A stretch of 44,335 nucleotides of DNA from JBDTDV01 sp039922875 (GTDB taxonomy: Bacteria > Actinomycetota > Actinomycetes > Actinomycetales > Microbacteriaceae), in NCBI GenBank assembly GCA_039922875.1, contig JBDTDV010000042.1:1-44335 (forward strand). Direction: 5' to 3'. Below the pieces are notes generated by a model. The model saw only the letters and a list, made by a program, of their open reading frames with translations, was not told the origin of the DNA and made no database searches. The position numbers were made by a program, and so were the translations under genes. This document shows positions 24,173-33,103 of the stretch, piece after piece (the stretch's first letter is position 1; every line of letters begins with the position of its first letter).

Positions 24173-25144
24173 GTGAGCCACACAGCCGATGAACCAGCAC
24201 AGCGGCAACCGGGGCCGGCCGACGGGTACAGCTTTCTCGGACCAGCCGGAACCTTCACCGAGGCGGCACTCGCCCAGGTTCCTGAAGCCGACGGCCAACC
24301 CTGGCACGCGGTCAACAACGTCGGCGAAGCGCTAGACGATGTCGTCGCCGGTCGTAGTTTCGCGGCGATGGTCGCGATCGAAAACTCCATCGACGGTGGC
24401 GTCTCCGTCGCTCAGGACGCGCTGGCTACCATCCCTGACCTGCGTATCCAGGGTGAGTACATCGTGCCGGTCAACTTCGATCTGGTCGCCCGGCCTGGCG
24501 CGACGCTGACCGACGTGAGCGTGATCAATGCGCATCCGGTCGCGTATGCACAGTGCCACAGCTGGCTGGATGCCCGGCTGCCGCGGCACACCCACCTGAC
24601 GGCATCCAGTAATGTCGCGGCCGCCGCTTCGCTGCTTGACGGGAGCGAGGCGGATGCCGCCATCGCGCCACCGGGAATTATTCGGCACCACGACCTCTCG
24701 GTGCTCGCCAGGAACATCGGGGACAACCCCAACGCCGCCACCCGGTTCGTATTGGTCACCCGGGCCCGGAGTCTGCCGAGGCCAACCGGAGCAGACAAGA
24801 CCAGTGTGATCGCCGAATTGCCCGACGACCGGCCCGGCTCGCTGTTGGATCTGCTTGAGCAGTTCTCCACCAGGGGCGTGAACTTGAGTCTGATCGAGTC
24901 CCGGCCGATCGGCGACGCGATGGGTCGCTATCGGTTTGTCATCGATGTCGACGGCCACATCCTGGACGAGCGGGTCGCCGACGCACTGCTTGGCCTGCGC
25001 CGGTTCTGCCCGCGGGTGATCTTCCTCGGTTCCTACCCCCGGGCTGACCGGGAACAGATCGTGTACGACCATCGCTACGACGATGGGGTCTTCGTCGAGG
25101 CGCGGAACTGGCTTCAGGCGCTGTTGGCCAGCGGCGGGTCGTAA
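24173..25144 (+). CDS. pheA: Prephenate dehydratase
   Basis: This 323-residue monofunctional enzyme converts prephenate to phenylpyruvate in phenylalanine synthesis. The catalytic domain shows GPAGTFTEAAL, VAIENSIDGGV and the TRF motif (AATRFVLV). A C-terminal ACT domain (LPDDRPGSLLDLLEQFS, NLSLIESRP) binds phenylalanine for feedback control. No chorismate mutase domain is present. GTG 24173 is preferred over GTG 24167 because of the TAGGCT box. Catalytic prephenate aspecificity and the ACT domain together make this call firm. Confidence 0.95.
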   Translation: MSHTADEPAQRQPGPADGYSFLGPAGTFTEAALAQVPEADGQPWHAVNNVGEALDDVVAGRSFAAMVAIENSIDGGVSVAQDALATIPDLRIQGEYIVPVNFDLVARPGATLTDVSVINAHPVAYAQCHSWLDARLPRHTHLTASSNVAAAASLLDGSEADAAIAPPGIIRHHDLSVLARNIGDNPNAATRFVLVTRARSLPRPTGADKTSVIAELPDDRPGSLLDLLEQFSTRGVNLSLIESRPIGDAMGRYRFVIDVDGHILDERVADALLGLRRFCPRVIFLGSYPRADREQIVYDHRYDDGVFVEARNWLQALLASGGS

Positions 25145-25250
25145 CAGCAGGATTCGCCTCCGGCCGCCACACCTTTTCTGGGGGTGGCACGCAACTTCCG
25201 GTGCTCTTTCTTGACGGAGTAGTCTGCCGATCGGCGCCCAAATGCCGGGA

Positions 25251-25256
25251 TAGGCT
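25251..25256 (+). promoter_or_regulatory. TAGGCT -10 box, leaderless start of the glycine-rich protein gene
   Basis: TAGGCT ends 7 nt before ATG 25264, identical in sequence and spacing to the boxes of pheA and the vanY-like gene. Confidence 0.5.
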
Positions 25257-25263
25257 TCGCGCG

Positions 25264-28068
25264 ATGAATCGCACTTCTATGAGACGACAACGGACATCTT
25301 TCCTTCGCATGTGCAGGACACCTCTGTTCGCGTTCATCGGCGTTTTGGCTTTGGTCTTCGGCGTGCTTGGCGCGTTGGCCCCAACTTCCGCAGTGCGGGC
25401 AGCGGCTGCGGTGACTCCTGCCGCTGCCGTTGCCGGCTCGTCTGACGCCGCATCCGTCTTTCCTGACGTCGAGTCGGCCGTGTCGGCGGCGAGGGCCGGC
25501 GCCAGCGACCCGTCGTCCGGGCATCAGGTTTTCGTCAGCGGCCAGATCTCGATCGACGCGTTCTACTGCTCGGCCAGCGACCCGACGCAGACGTTTACGG
25601 TGCCCGACAAGGTGCACAAGCTCTATCTGGAGGCGGTCGGTGGGCAGGGCCAGACTCCTGATCCGAGCAACACGGGTCTTGGCGGGCTCGGTGGGCAGGT
25701 CACCGGCGGCCTCTCGGTCACGGCTGGGCAGGAGCTCACCGTGCAGGTCGGATGCCATGGGACATCGGAGGGAGGCGCGTCCGCGTACGCGGCGGGAGGA
25801 GCGCGCGGGGTCGGTTGGACCAACCTCAATCCCGAGTTGACGATCTACTCGTACGGCTACGACGGTGGCGGTGGCGGCGGCGCCACCGCAGTGCTTGGCA
25901 ACACCGGCCCGATTGCTATCGCGGGCGGCGGCGGTGGCGCGGCCGGCAGCGCGCCCGATTGTTATAACGCCCGAATCGGGCAAGCCTGGTTCTTCTATTG
26001 CGGTGGCAACGCGCAGCAGCAGGGCGGTAATGGTGGTGACGGTGCCGGCAACGACACCACGGGAACCGTCGGCGAGAACAACACCGCCCCCGCCACCGCA
26101 GACGGCAGTACCTGCGATGGCGGCAACGCCGGTGCGAAGGGGCACGATTTCAACCAGACCGGTGGTGGCGGCGCCGGTGGTGGCGGTGGCGGTGGCTATG
26201 GTGGCGGCTGCGGCGGTGTGGCTGGTCAGGGCATGAACATCAATACTCCAAACCATTACATCGTCTCCGGTAATGCCGGCAACGGTGGCGGCGGAGGCCA
26301 GTCCTTCGTTGATGACTCGGTCGACCAATCCAACCTCGCCCGCTCCGATTCCTCTGGCGACGGATACGTGCTCTTTCTGACCTCTGCCGACGGCGTGAGC
26401 AGCACGACGTTCGACTACGAAGACGGCACCCCGAAGGCGTACTGCGTGCCAGACGGGGTCAACGAAATTTTCGTCGACGCTCTCGGTGGTGCCGGCGCCG
26501 GAGGGGATGACCGGTTTAAAGGGGTTGCCATGGGTGGAACCGGAGGGGGAGTCCAAGCTGTTGTGCCGGTCAAAGAGCGCACTCAATTGCAGGTGACCGT
26601 CGGACAATTCGGCTGGGCGCATGGCGGCCGAGGCGACGGCCACGGTGGCGACCGGGGGACGGCTTCCTCCGCCGCCGCCGACGATGGGGCCGGTGGCGGA
26701 GGCTCGAGCGCGGTCGAGCAGAGCGGCACCCCGTGCGGCGAGTCGCCGCTGACCGATCTCCACTATCTGGTGGTCGGCGGTGGTGGCGGCGGTGGCGGCG
26801 GCGATGGCGCATTCTCTGGAGGCGGTGGCGGTGGGGACGCCGGCATCCCGGGAAATGACGGCCGGACCGGCGGCGATCCGAATGGCGGTGGTGGTGGTTG
26901 TGGTGGTGCGCCAGCCGGCCAGAGCTGCAACTCCGGAATCCATGGTGGCGCCGGCACGCACAGCACGACGGGCGGTGGCGGTGGCGGTGGCGGTGGCGGC
27001 TACTCCGGCGGTGGTAGCGGGCATGGCGTTCTCGATGGAGAAGACGGCGGTGGCGGTGGCGGTGGCGGTGGCGGCGGCGCCTCCTATGTGACGCCCAAGA
27101 GTCCACAGGCCGTGCACACCTACCCAGGTCCACATGGCAGCAACGGTCAGGTCCAGTTGATCGTCCCGATTCCCTCTACACGCAGCCAGATCCAGATCGT
27201 CTCAGGCAACAAGCAGAGCGCCGATCCCGGGCAGAAATTCTCGGAACCGATCGTGTTGCGTTACGTCGATGCGCTTTCAACGGGCAAAGTCGAAGGCATC
27301 CCGATCGACGTCTCGGTGGTTCCCCAAACCGACCCACCGGCGACTCTCCTGGGTCCAGCTAGCAGCGGCCGCAATATCAGGCTGACCACCGATTCGACCG
27401 GCACGGTGACCTTCAACGCGATCTCGGCCGAGAACCGGGCACCTGGCCAGTTCGCGGTGACCGCATCGGTTGCCGACGCCGATAAAGAGCTGATCAAAAG
27501 CTCCTCGATCAGCCTGTTCAGCACCCAATTCATGACGAACATAAAGCTGACCTCATCACAGGCAGAGTCCAGCGACGGGAAGCCGGTAACGTTCACGGCG
27601 GATCTGAGCTCTCTCAGATCGGGCAGCCCTGCCGTGACCTCGGGGACCGTGCAGTTCGCGATTGACGGCACCGCGTTCGGCACTCCGATTTCTGTGGTCA
27701 ATGGACACGCTGTCAGCCCGACGATCGACACCCTGGCCCCGGGTCCGCACCACGTTCAAGCAACGTACACGGATGTGACCGGCGGGGTCAACGGGCCGTC
27801 GTTCGCGAATCTCGCCCAGTTCGTTAATGTTGCCGGCACGTCACCAGGGCAGGAGAGGCCCCCCGATGCCGCCGGCGGGTCGTCGGGACCCGGCGGTTCC
27901 GGGCACACCGCCGGTGGTGGTGCCGGATCGGATCTGGCTGGTACCGGCTCGAACCTTTCAGAACTGGGCCCCACCGGCGTGGTTCTCCTCGCCCTCGGTG
28001 CCCTATTGGTTGGCGCCATGGCGTCCAGAACGCGGCGTCGCGCCGGGCGTAGGCACGAGCGCGGGTAA
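25264..28068 (+). CDS. Secreted glycine-rich surface protein with LAxTG sorting signal
   Basis: This 934-residue protein has a basic signal peptide with hydrophobic core (LFAFIGVLALVFGVLGALAP, cleavage near residue 46). Two related glycine-rich modules follow (about 95-375 and 381-635). Each starts with a cysteine-containing TF-x-VPD-x-V entry strand (QTFTVPDKVHKLYLEAVGG; KAYCVPDGVNEIFVDALGG), passes through GGQVTGG/GGGVQAV and TVQVG/TVGQFG strands, holds runs of up to a dozen glycines and ends in GYVLFLTS/GQVQLIVPI. Then come an Ig-like region (640-750), a Big_3-type Ig domain (759-845, GTVQFAIDGTAFGTPIS) and LAGTG (891-895) with a hydrophobic stretch and RTRRRAGRRHERG tail. LAxTG is a class E sortase substrate motif. 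Likely an adhesin or matrix protein; function unproven. Confidence 0.88.
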   Translation: MNRTSMRRQRTSFLRMCRTPLFAFIGVLALVFGVLGALAPTSAVRAAAAVTPAAAVAGSSDAASVFPDVESAVSAARAGASDPSSGHQVFVSGQISIDAFYCSASDPTQTFTVPDKVHKLYLEAVGGQGQTPDPSNTGLGGLGGQVTGGLSVTAGQELTVQVGCHGTSEGGASAYAAGGARGVGWTNLNPELTIYSYGYDGGGGGGATAVLGNTGPIAIAGGGGGAAGSAPDCYNARIGQAWFFYCGGNAQQQGGNGGDGAGNDTTGTVGENNTAPATADGSTCDGGNAGAKGHDFNQTGGGGAGGGGGGGYGGGCGGVAGQGMNINTPNHYIVSGNAGNGGGGGQSFVDDSVDQSNLARSDSSGDGYVLFLTSADGVSSTTFDYEDGTPKAYCVPDGVNEIFVDALGGAGAGGDDRFKGVAMGGTGGGVQAVVPVKERTQLQVTVGQFGWAHGGRGDGHGGDRGTASSAAADDGAGGGGSSAVEQSGTPCGESPLTDLHYLVVGGGGGGGGGDGAFSGGGGGGDAGIPGNDGRTGGDPNGGGGGCGGAPAGQSCNSGIHGGAGTHSTTGGGGGGGGGGYSGGGSGHGVLDGEDGGGGGGGGGGGASYVTPKSPQAVHTYPGPHGSNGQVQLIVPIPSTRSQIQIVSGNKQSADPGQKFSEPIVLRYVDALSTGKVEGIPIDVSVVPQTDPPATLLGPASSGRNIRLTTDSTGTVTFNAISAENRAPGQFAVTASVADADKELIKSSSISLFSTQFMTNIKLTSSQAESSDGKPVTFTADLSSLRSGSPAVTSGTVQFAIDGTAFGTPISVVNGHAVSPTIDTLAPGPHHVQATYTDVTGGVNGPSFANLAQFVNVAGTSPGQERPPDAAGGSSGPGGSGHTAGGGAGSDLAGTGSNLSELGPTGVVLLALGALLVGAMASRTRRRAGRRHERG

Positions 28069-28154
28069 TCCGCGGTAAGGGCCTTTGTTCTTTTCGCCCA
28101 GATGAAACATACTGATCGGGCGAGCGTGGGCCACAGGCGGTGACACAAACCACG

Positions 28155-28160
28155 CATAAT
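28155..28160 (+). promoter_or_regulatory. CATAAT -10 candidate for the FGGY kinase operon
   Basis: CATAAT lies 26 nt before ATG 28187 in the 118-bp gap after the glycine-rich gene. No good -35 box is seen, so the call is weak. Confidence 0.3.
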
Positions 28161-28186
28161 CCGGTTGAGCGACGAGTGCGGGCTGA

Positions 28187-29701
28187 ATGATGCATAGATA
28201 TGTGCTCGGCGTAGACGCCGGGCAGACCTCGATCAAAGCCGTCGTGCACGACGAGAACCTGCGCCCGGTATCGGTGGCCAGACGGGTGAGCCCGCTAGAC
28301 ACTTCGATGCCGCGACATGCGCAGCGCTCGCAGGACGCGCTCTGGGCGGCGAGCGCCGATGCGATCGGTGCCGCGGTCGCCCAGGCCGGGATCGATCCGC
28401 GCGACGTTGCTGCGGTCGGGATCGCGGGCCACGGCGACGGATTGCATTTGGTCGATGCGGCAGGCGGCGCGGTCGGGCCGGCGATCACGGCGCTGGACAG
28501 CCGCGCCCATCGGGAAGCCGAGGAAGTGCTCGCCGACCCCGATCGTGCGGGCACCATTCTGAACCTTTCCGGGCAGGTGCCGGCTGCGGGTTCGCCCGGC
28601 CCGTTGCTGAGCTGGGTGGCCCGCAACCGGCCGGAGTTGATCGAGCGCGCTGATGCGATGGTGTCCTGCAAAGACATGATCCGCTCCCGGCTGACCGGGC
28701 AGATCTGCACAGATCTCTCCGACGCGTCCGCGTCGTTTCTCGATACCCGGCGGGCGCGCTGGAGTTCGGCGATTCTCGAGGCGTACGGCCTCGGCGGCCT
28801 GGAACGGTTGCTGCCGGAGTTGTATTGCGCCGGCGACCTGGCCGGCACCGTGCGGCCGGAGGCTGCGGAGCGCACCGGGCTCGCGCCTGGCACCCCGGTC
28901 GTCGCGGGGGCACACGACGTGCAGGCCGCGTCCATCGGAATGGGGGCGCTGATCCCGGACCGGCTGGCGCTGGTCGCCGGCTCGTTCAACACCAACGGGG
29001 TGACCACAACGCGCGACGACGTCGACCCGCGATGGCAATCGCGGCTGTCCATCCGGCCGGGGCTGCGGATCGCGATGTCCACCTCGCCGACCGCGTCGCC
29101 GGCGCTGGATTGGCTGCTGCGACTGCTGGGTATCACCGATTCCACCGGACGCGATGCTCTGTTTGCGGAGGCCGCCGCACTCGACCCGAGCGTGCCGGTG
29201 CCCCTGATTCTGCCGTTCCTCTACGGCTCGCCGGTCGGCGCCGACGCGTCGGCGGTGCTGGCCGGGGTGCGCGGTTGGCATTCTCGGGCGCACATCCTGC
29301 GAGGGATGCTGGAAGGCATCGCACTCATGCACCTGTGGCACACTCGCGCCCTAGGTGAACGGTTCAGCTGGGACGAGACGGTGGTGCTGGGCGGCGGACT
29401 CTCGCACTCCGACCTGTACGTTCAGTTGGTCGCCAATGCGTTGCGTACTCCGATCCAGGTGGTGCATAACGAGGAGGCCGGTGCGTTCGGCGCGGCCGCC
29501 CTCGCGGCCGTCTCGCAGTCGCTTTTTCCCTCGGTCCTGGCCGCCCAGGAGCACGTCGCGCGTGCTCCGGTCCGGGAACCGACGCGCGCATCGGCCGATT
29601 ATTGGGCGGCGGTCTCCACGGCGTTCGACCGGTTGCTGGCGTCCGGCACCGCGCCGGAACGGCTTTCCGCGCCCGATCGCGCGGCTGGCACGACACCATG
29701 A
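28187..29701 (+). CDS. FGGY-family carbohydrate kinase (L-xylulokinase-like)
   Basis: This 504-residue sugar kinase has the two-domain FGGY fold: LGVDAGQTSIKAVVHD (phosphate loop), the central GAHDVQAASIGMG with catalytic-base Asp, and the FGGY signature region HSRAHILRGMLEGIAL, then VLGGGLSHSDLYVQLVANAL. Sequence pattern through STSPTASPALDWLL and LILPFLYGS is close to L-xylulokinase LyxK and 3-keto-L-gulonate kinases. It would phosphorylate a ketose such as L-xylulose. First gene of a four-gene plus-strand run; its stop overlaps the next kinase (ATGA). Substrate is inference from family and neighbours. Confidence 0.87.
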   Translation: MMHRYVLGVDAGQTSIKAVVHDENLRPVSVARRVSPLDTSMPRHAQRSQDALWAASADAIGAAVAQAGIDPRDVAAVGIAGHGDGLHLVDAAGGAVGPAITALDSRAHREAEEVLADPDRAGTILNLSGQVPAAGSPGPLLSWVARNRPELIERADAMVSCKDMIRSRLTGQICTDLSDASASFLDTRRARWSSAILEAYGLGGLERLLPELYCAGDLAGTVRPEAAERTGLAPGTPVVAGAHDVQAASIGMGALIPDRLALVAGSFNTNGVTTTRDDVDPRWQSRLSIRPGLRIAMSTSPTASPALDWLLRLLGITDSTGRDALFAEAAALDPSVPVPLILPFLYGSPVGADASAVLAGVRGWHSRAHILRGMLEGIALMHLWHTRALGERFSWDETVVLGGGLSHSDLYVQLVANALRTPIQVVHNEEAGAFGAAALAAVSQSLFPSVLAAQEHVARAPVREPTRASADYWAAVSTAFDRLLASGTAPERLSAPDRAAGTTP

Positions 29702-30687
29702 GGGGGATCGTAACGGTCACCCCCGCCGCGGCCGTCGACCACACCTACTTGCTGCCGCAACTGCGGCTCGGCCAGCTCAATCGGGTTGCCGGCGTGCATT
29801 CCGAGCTGAGCGGCAAGGGCGTCAACGTCGGCCATGCCATCGCGTTGGCCGGGCATCCGGTGACCGCCGTGCTCACCCTCGCAACGGCGGACCTCGGTCT
29901 GGCCGAGCGGGCGGGTTCCGGACTTCGACTGCGCGTGCTGGAGGTACCAGGTCGCACCAGGATCAACACCACAATCCTCGAGGAAGGCGGCCGCACGACC
30001 AAGGTCAATCAGGCGCCGATTCCGTTGACCGATGAACAGTGGCGGGGTCTGCAGCTGGCCGCGCTTGAAGAGGTCGAACGCATCGACGCGGCATGGTTGG
30101 TGCTGTGCGGAAGTATCCCCACCCGCGTGGGATCCGACCAGATGGTGCCATTCACCCAACTGCTGCGGGATGCCGCGGCCCGCGGCGTCAGGGTTGCCTT
30201 GGACACCAGCGGAGCGGCGCTCCATCGCGCGGAACCGGAATTTGGCTCGATCAGCCTGATCAAGCCGAACACCCACGAACTCGCCGACTTGGTCCAGCGG
30301 GACCTTCGCACCATCGCGGAGGTGGCGTCCGCGGCCGCCGAACTGCGCCGGCTGGGTGTCGAGCTGGTCTTCGTCAGCATGGGCGAAGACGGCGCGCTGC
30401 TGGTGGCGGAGAACGCGCTCTGGTGGGCCAGGGCGAGGGCGGACGCTCCGATCAACTCGGCCGGGGCCGGGGACGCATCGCTTGCTGGATTCCTCGTCGG
30501 CCTCGGTGCGCAGTCGTCGGAGTCCGCGTTGCCTCGCGCTCTGGCGACCGCAGCCTCCTGGGGCGCCCTGGCGGTCACCCAGTCGACTACGCTGCTCACC
30601 AGCCTCGACGGCGCAACGCCGGCCACGGTGCTGCGTGACCCGGATCCGAGCACCCTTCTGCGTGACCCGGCCCTGCTCAGGCACTGA
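29698..30687 (+). CDS. 1-phosphofructokinase/tagatose-6-phosphate kinase family (PfkB) sugar kinase
   Basis: This 329-residue ribokinase-superfamily enzyme resembles FruK/LacC: TVTPAAAVDHTYLLPQL at the N-terminus, SGKGVNVGHAIALAGHP (substrate site), LIKPNTHELADL and the catalytic motif INSAGAGDASLAGFLVGL with Asp as base. It probably phosphorylates a ketose phosphate to a bisphosphate, which would feed the class I aldolase encoded at 40910. ATG 29698 overlaps the FGGY kinase stop. The C-terminus repeats CTGCGTGACCCGG with 27-bp period (30631 and 30658), giving two LRDP motifs. The exact substrate is unknown. Confidence 0.87.
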   Translation: MRGIVTVTPAAAVDHTYLLPQLRLGQLNRVAGVHSELSGKGVNVGHAIALAGHPVTAVLTLATADLGLAERAGSGLRLRVLEVPGRTRINTTILEEGGRTTKVNQAPIPLTDEQWRGLQLAALEEVERIDAAWLVLCGSIPTRVGSDQMVPFTQLLRDAAARGVRVALDTSGAALHRAEPEFGSISLIKPNTHELADLVQRDLRTIAEVASAAAELRRLGVELVFVSMGEDGALLVAENALWWARARADAPINSAGAGDASLAGFLVGLGAQSSESALPRALATAASWGALAVTQSTTLLTSLDGATPATVLRDPDPSTLLRDPALLRH

Positions 30688-30717
30688 ACCGCCGTCGAAA
30701 CCAGAAGCTGGCGGTTC
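30686..30717. terminator. Stem-loop after the PfkB kinase gene
   Basis: GAACCGCC (30686-30693) pairs perfectly with GGCGGTTC (30710-30717) around a 16-nt loop. It starts at the kinase stop codon. There is no U tract, so it is at most a weak terminator or an mRNA-stability element. Confidence 0.35.
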
Positions 30718-30763
30718 CGCTGGCCGCCACCGCGCGGGCACGATAATGTCTACTGTTGTCACT

Positions 30764-31549
30764 ATGACCCAAGAGCATCCGCTTTTCGACGGCTTCAGAG
30801 GCAGCACCGCGGTGATCACCGGCGGAGCGCGTGGCCTCGGGTATTCGCTGGCGACGGCGTTCGCGGCGCGCGGGTCGAAGGTTGGTCTGATCGACCTGCT
30901 TCCCGAGGTGACCGAGTCCGCCCGGCTGATCGCCGAGAGGTTCGGCGTGGCCACGTACGCGACCGTGGCGGATGTCACCAGTCCGAATGCCGTCGATGGT
31001 GCGTTTGAGGAGCTCGCCGCGCGGCTGGGCACACCGACGATCCTGCTTACGGCCGCCGGGATCACCGCTTGGAATGACAGCGTGGACGTGCCGACCGAGG
31101 AATGGCGCCAGGTATTCCGGGTCAATGTGGACGGCACCTTCTTCGCCTGTCAGGCCTTCGCGCGTCGTCTCCTGGCCGAGGGTCGCGGGGGATCGGCGGT
31201 GCTGGTGTCCTCGATGTCGGGATCCGTTGTCAACGTGCCACAGCACCAGGCCTCGTACAACGCTTCCAAGGCGGCGGTGAGCCAGCTGGGCAAGTCGCTC
31301 GCCGTCGAATGGGCGTCGGCCGGGATCCGGGTCAACGCGATTGCGCCTGGTTATTTCCTCTCCGACATGACCCGCCAGTTCACTCAAGAGAATCCGGAAC
31401 TCGCGGCGGAGTGGATTCGGCGGATCCCGGCGGGGCGGATGGGTGAACCGGAAGATCTGCACGGACTCGTCGTCTATCTCGCCTCGGACTCGTCGTCGTA
31501 TCTGACCGGGCAGACCATCGTGATCGACGGCGGCTACACCGCCGTCTGA
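30764..31549 (+). CDS. SDR family NAD(P)-dependent oxidoreductase
   Basis: This 261-residue classical short-chain dehydrogenase has the nucleotide site TGGARGLG, DVTSPN, the catalytic Ser in SSMSGS, YNASK and the C-terminal YLTGQTIVIDGGY. It oxidises or reduces a sugar or polyol alcohol; family members close to this pattern act on sorbitol, gluconate or related polyols. ATG 30764 lies 7 nt after TACTGT (30751-30756), which would make a leaderless start; ATG 30746 is the alternative (six residues longer) and overlaps a GATAAT box. The gene lies between a sugar kinase and a second SDR in a carbohydrate operon. Confidence 0.87.
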   Translation: MTQEHPLFDGFRGSTAVITGGARGLGYSLATAFAARGSKVGLIDLLPEVTESARLIAERFGVATYATVADVTSPNAVDGAFEELAARLGTPTILLTAAGITAWNDSVDVPTEEWRQVFRVNVDGTFFACQAFARRLLAEGRGGSAVLVSSMSGSVVNVPQHQASYNASKAAVSQLGKSLAVEWASAGIRVNAIAPGYFLSDMTRQFTQENPELAAEWIRRIPAGRMGEPEDLHGLVVYLASDSSSYLTGQTIVIDGGYTAV

Positions 31550-31603
31550 CCCCGCAAGAGTAGGGCTCTGCCCAAGAACGGGCACTTCAGAGACGAGGAT
31601 GTG

Positions 31604-32332
31604 ATGTCTGGTACCGACTTCACCGGTAAGGTGGCGATCATCACCGGCGCCAGTTCCGGCATCGGCCGCTCGTACGCCCGCGCCCTGGGTGCATCCGGAG
31701 CCAAACTGGTCCTGGTCGCGCGAGATGCCGCCCCGCTCGACGCGGTCGCCGGCGAATTCGAGAACGCCATAGCGGTTGCCGCGGATGTCTCCCAGCCGGC
31801 TTCGGCGGACCGTATCGTCGCTACCGCCATCCAGGAGTACGGCACGGTCGACATCGTGCTCTCGAACGCTGGCGTTTATCTGGCCGGCGAGTTTGCCCAG
31901 GTCGACCCGGTGGCTTTACAGCGGATTGTGTCGGTGAACGTCTTCGGCGCGCTGGCGGTGGTTCGTGCGGCGCTGCCGGTCCTTCTTGCCAACCGTGACG
32001 GTGACGTGATCGTGACGAGTTCGGTCTCCGGCCACCAGGCAATCCACTGGGAGCCGGTGTATTCGGCGACGAAACACGCGGTGCAGGCGTTCGTGCACGG
32101 GGTGCGGCGGCAGCTGGTCGGCACCGGGGTGCGGATCGGTGAAATCGCCCCCGGCGTTGTGCTCAACGAACTCTGGGGCTTCGACGAATTGGCAGAGACC
32201 GCCCCGCAGCTCGCCGCCGCCACCGGCATCCGTTCCGAGGATGTCGCCGATGCCGTGCTCTACATGCTCTCCCGGCCTCGGCACGTCAACATCCGGGATC
32301 TGGTCATCCTGCCGACATCCCAGGACATCTAA
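31604..32332 (+). CDS. SDR family NAD(P)-dependent oxidoreductase
   Basis: This 242-residue classical SDR has the cofactor motif TGASSGIG, the NAG-type motif SNAGVY, catalytic Ser in SSVSGH and YSATK. It ends in a C-terminus rich in aliphatic residues (RDLVILPTSQDI) as in the YdfG/serine-3-dehydrogenase-like subgroup, without the usual IDGG. ATG 31604 follows GAGG at 5-nt spacing. It is the last gene of the FGGY-PfkB-SDR-SDR run and converges with the minus-strand SDR. Its substrate is not apparent from sequence. Confidence 0.86.
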   Translation: MSGTDFTGKVAIITGASSGIGRSYARALGASGAKLVLVARDAAPLDAVAGEFENAIAVAADVSQPASADRIVATAIQEYGTVDIVLSNAGVYLAGEFAQVDPVALQRIVSVNVFGALAVVRAALPVLLANRDGDVIVTSSVSGHQAIHWEPVYSATKHAVQAFVHGVRRQLVGTGVRIGEIAPGVVLNELWGFDELAETAPQLAAATGIRSEDVADAVLYMLSRPRHVNIRDLVILPTSQDI

Positions 32333-32374
32333 GGGATGCCGCCGAGCGGTGGCAGCCGACCGGCATCCGCAGAA

Positions 32375-33103
32375 TCAGCGGCAGGTGTACCCGCCGTCGA
32401 TCGGTAGGCACACTCCGGTGATCAACGCCGACGCATCGCTGAGCAGGAAGACGATTGGGCCGGCCACATCGTCGACCGTCGCCCAGCGGCCCAGCGGCAT
32501 CTGTTTCAGGAATGGGTCACCGATCTCGGGGCGACCCCAATAGAAGTTCGACATCTCGGTCATCACCACGGTGGGGTTCACGCTGTTCACCCGGACGTTG
32601 TACTGGCCCAGTTCCAGCGCGGAGACGCGGGTGATGTTATCCAACGCCGCCTTAGAGGAGCCATACGAGATGTGTCCGTTCAATGCCACCAGACTGGCCT
32701 GGCTGGAGACGTTGACGATCGAACCACCGTTGCCCAGCCGGATCAGCGTTCGCGCCGCGTATTTGATCACCAGGAGTGCACCGCGGGCGTTGATGCTGAT
32801 CACCCGGTCGAAGACGTCGATGTCGGTCTCTTGTGGTGTCGCGATCTCCCCGCCGAAGCCCCCGCAATTGACCACCCCCCACAGATCGAGGCCATCCACG
32901 GCTGCCCTGACGCTGTCTTCGGAGGTGAGATCGAAAGTGAGCGCCCGGGCGCCGGTGTCAGCCACCAGCTCGGCCAGAGCAGCTTCGGTGCGAGCCGCGG
33001 CGATCACGTCGGCACCGCGGGCAACGAGCTGGCGCACCGTGGCACCGCCGATCCCGCCACTGGCGCCGGTAACGAGAATCGTGCGTCCGGTCAAGTCCGT
33101 CAT
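32375..33103 (-). CDS. SDR oxidoreductase, L-xylulose reductase (DCXR)-like
   Basis: This 242-residue SDR has TGASGGIG, a catalytic YGSSK and the motif VNPTVVMTEM. The pattern SIVNVSSQAS, ALELGQYNVRVNSVNP, PLGRWATVDDVAGPI and FLLSDASALITG matches the animal/bacterial dicarbonyl/L-xylulose reductase subgroup, which interconverts L-xylulose and xylitol with NADP(H). NCGG replaces the usual NNAG. ATG 33103 overlaps the stop of the LacI gene (ATGA), so regulator and dehydrogenase form a two-gene unit. Together with the LyxK-like kinase this suggests a pentitol/L-xylulose route. Confidence 0.85.
   Translation of the reverse strand: MTDLTGRTILVTGASGGIGGATVRQLVARGADVIAAARTEAALAELVADTGARALTFDLTSEDSVRAAVDGLDLWGVVNCGGFGGEIATPQETDIDVFDRVISINARGALLVIKYAARTLIRLGNGGSIVNVSSQASLVALNGHISYGSSKAALDNITRVSALELGQYNVRVNSVNPTVVMTEMSNFYWGRPEIGDPFLKQMPLGRWATVDDVAGPIVFLLSDASALITGVCLPIDGGYTCR

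Noticed and set aside
25114..27135. 673-residue minus-strand open frame opposite the glycine-rich gene
   Set aside because: It results from GGC/GGT glycine codons reading as Ala/Thr/Pro repeats on the other strand; low-complexity content, no family match and no promoter.
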